Of a DNA stretch of 13,960 nt, positions 12,996 through 13,960 are shown piece by piece. Within the stretch, counting starts at the first letter, position 1, and every line of letters starts with the position of its first letter. The stretch is taken from contig QKII01000035.1 in assembly GCA_003249625.1 (NCBI GenBank), positions 1 through 13,960 on the forward strand, given 5' to 3'. Under the pieces are notes generated by a model. That model saw nothing but the letters and a program-made list of their open reading frames with translations. It made no database searches and was not told the DNA's origin. The translations under genes and the position numbers were made by a program. The DNA comes from Propionivibrio sp. (lineage in GTDB: Bacteria > Pseudomonadota > Gammaproteobacteria > Burkholderiales > Rhodocyclaceae).

Positions 12996-13178
12996 CGTGT
13001 CGTTCTCCGTTAGAGCCAGTCAGGTTGCTCGATGAATCGTATTGTTCTCGATCAGGGCGTCCCATCGGTATACAAATCCACCACATTTCTTGCCTGATCC
13101 TACGTAATCGAGGATTGCTTGTTGGAATTCGATCGTCGAGCGGATATTCTTCGAACAGAACTTGTTTGGAGCCTCAAG
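12996..13178. promoter_or_regulatory. Divergent ADH/AraC control region with operator copy C (13067-13098)
   Basis: On the minus strand, ATCAGGCAAGAAAT (13098-13085) is followed by GATTTGTATACC (13078-13067), then AATACG at 13043-13038 as a candidate -10 for the alcohol dehydrogenase. The left half is identical over 14 bases, with equal spacing, to copy D before the DUF362-lar operon. The orientation is towards the alcohol dehydrogenase. A GGAG at 13168-13171 serves the AraC gene on the other side. Confidence 0.6.
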
Positions 13179-13960
13179 ATGCCGACTGGCGAACTGACAG
13201 AAAGAGACAAGGCAGGAGCACCCGACGCACTGCGCGAAGCGATGGTCGATAGCATCGAGCGCTGGACCGTCGGCAAGTCCGATTGCCCGACGCCGATTCC
13301 GAATCTCACCTTCTTCCGGCGCGAAATGCCGATGCCGCCGTGTATTTGCCTCGTGGAGCCGAGCATCGTGCTCGTCGTCCAGGGCGAGAAACAGATGCTG
13401 GTGGGCAGCGAGGCCTTCCCTTACGACATCAATCACTTCCTGATCACATCGCTCGACCTTCCCGCCAACTCCGAGGTGATCTCTGCCAGTTCGGAAAAGC
13501 CCTGCCTTGGCTTGGCGCTGAAGCTTGATCTACGCATCATGGCCGAATTGATCGCCCAAGGCAGCTTGCCGTTGCCGGTGGAGCGTTCGGGCGACAGAGG
13601 TGTGGGTATCGGTCTGGGGTCTGTCACACCGGTCTTGCTTGAGGCATTCAAACGCTTGCTGGATTTGCTCGATGACCCCGGCGCTGTTGCCGTACTTGCA
13701 CCGCTGATTGAGCGGGAGATCCACTATCGCCTGCTCAAAAGCGATCAGGCCTCACGCCTCTGGCAAATTGCCTCGGTCGGTAGCCAGGGCCATCGCGTTG
13801 CGAAGGCCATCGACTGGTTGAAAGTGAATTACGCCGCAACGCTTCGGATCGAGGATCTCGCTGCCTATGTGCAGATGAGCACTTCCAGTTTGCATCAATA
13901 CTTTCGCCAACTGACGGCCATGAGCCCCTTGCAGTACCAGAAGTGGTTGCGTTTGAGTGA
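13179..13960 (+). CDS. AraC-family regulator, YqhC-like, partial (C-terminus outside the window)
   Basis: The first 260 residues of an AraC-type regulator. The start is ATG 13179, with GGAG seven bases upstream. Residues about 25-175 form the AraC_N type sensor domain (IPNLTFFRREMPMPPCICLVEPSIVLVVQG and LPANSEV... are typical), and from about 205 the DNA-binding part begins (GHRVAKAIDWL, then helix-turn-helix LRIEDLAAYVQMSTSSLHQYFRQ and MSPLQYQKWLRL). The window ends inside the region joining the two helix-turn-helix units; the frame is open to the last base. C36 and C53 lie in the sensor domain and could react with aldehydes, which is speculative. In E. coli the relative YqhC activates yqhD in response to aldehydes. 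This protein is the best candidate to bind the four operator copies in the window. Confidence 0.93.
   Translation, partial: MPTGELTERDKAGAPDALREAMVDSIERWTVGKSDCPTPIPNLTFFRREMPMPPCICLVEPSIVLVVQGEKQMLVGSEAFPYDINHFLITSLDLPANSEVISASSEKPCLGLALKLDLRIMAELIAQGSLPLPVERSGDRGVGIGLGSVTPVLLEAFKRLLDLLDDPGAVAVLAPLIEREIHYRLLKSDQASRLWQIASVGSQGHRVAKAIDWLKVNYAATLRIEDLAAYVQMSTSSLHQYFRQLTAMSPLQYQKWLRLS

Noticed and set aside
1..13960. CRISPR array, tRNA or rRNA gene, insertion sequence
   Set aside because: No regularly spaced repeats, no cloverleaf-like sequence noticed, and no transposase or terminal repeats were found on reading both strands.

Overview
The window looks like an accessory metabolic region of a proteobacterial chromosome. 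The G+C content is fairly high, the cupin, larC, MarR and SMR genes appear to use GTG or TTG starts, and the gene set (YqhC-type AraC regulator, YqhD-type alcohol dehydrogenase, SMR and MFS pumps, Tat-exported protein) is typical of beta- or gammaproteobacteria. The species cannot be named from the sequence alone.

Layout. (1) 1-1261, minus strand: an operon of a CMD-family protein, a cupin and an aldo/keto reductase that runs off the left edge. (2) 1262-1637: a divergent control region. (3) 1638-5442, plus strand: a tightly packed operon of a Tat-exported DUF362 protein followed by larC, larE and larB, the genes that make the nickel-pincer nucleotide (NPN) cofactor. No larA (lactate racemase) is present. 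(4) 5443-6004: a stretch with no convincing intact gene, possibly decayed. (5) 6005-6748, plus: a class I glutamine amidotransferase. (6) 6828-7268, minus: a cyclophilin-like-fold lipoprotein, followed by a long non-coding stretch to 7751. (7) 7752-8994, minus: a MarR regulator and an SDR oxidoreductase, transcribed MarR to SDR from a promoter with a clear palindromic operator. (8) 9087-12995, minus: iron-type alcohol dehydrogenase, exported alpha/beta hydrolase, SMR pump and MFS pump, in that transcription order. (9) 13179 to the right edge, plus: an AraC-family regulator divergent from the alcohol dehydrogenase.

How the parts fit. Four copies of a two-part sequence (AGGCAA, about 10 bases, then an A/T-rich GAATTGGTAT-like half) lie upstream of the CMD operon, the DUF362-lar operon, the alcohol dehydrogenase operon and in the stretch before the cyclophilin-like gene. 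Each points towards the gene it would control. The AraC-type regulator at the right edge is the obvious candidate to bind them. This would place NPN cofactor synthesis and the DUF362 protein in one regulon with reductases that commonly handle reactive aldehydes.

The most interesting part is the DUF362-larCEB operon. Nickel-pincer cofactor genes without larA imply another enzyme that uses the cofactor. The first gene encodes a Tat-exported DUF362 protein whose H174, K184 and H201 nearly reproduce the spacing of the catalytic His, cofactor-tethering Lys and nickel-binding His of LarA. It is therefore proposed, as inference, to be an exported NPN-dependent enzyme.
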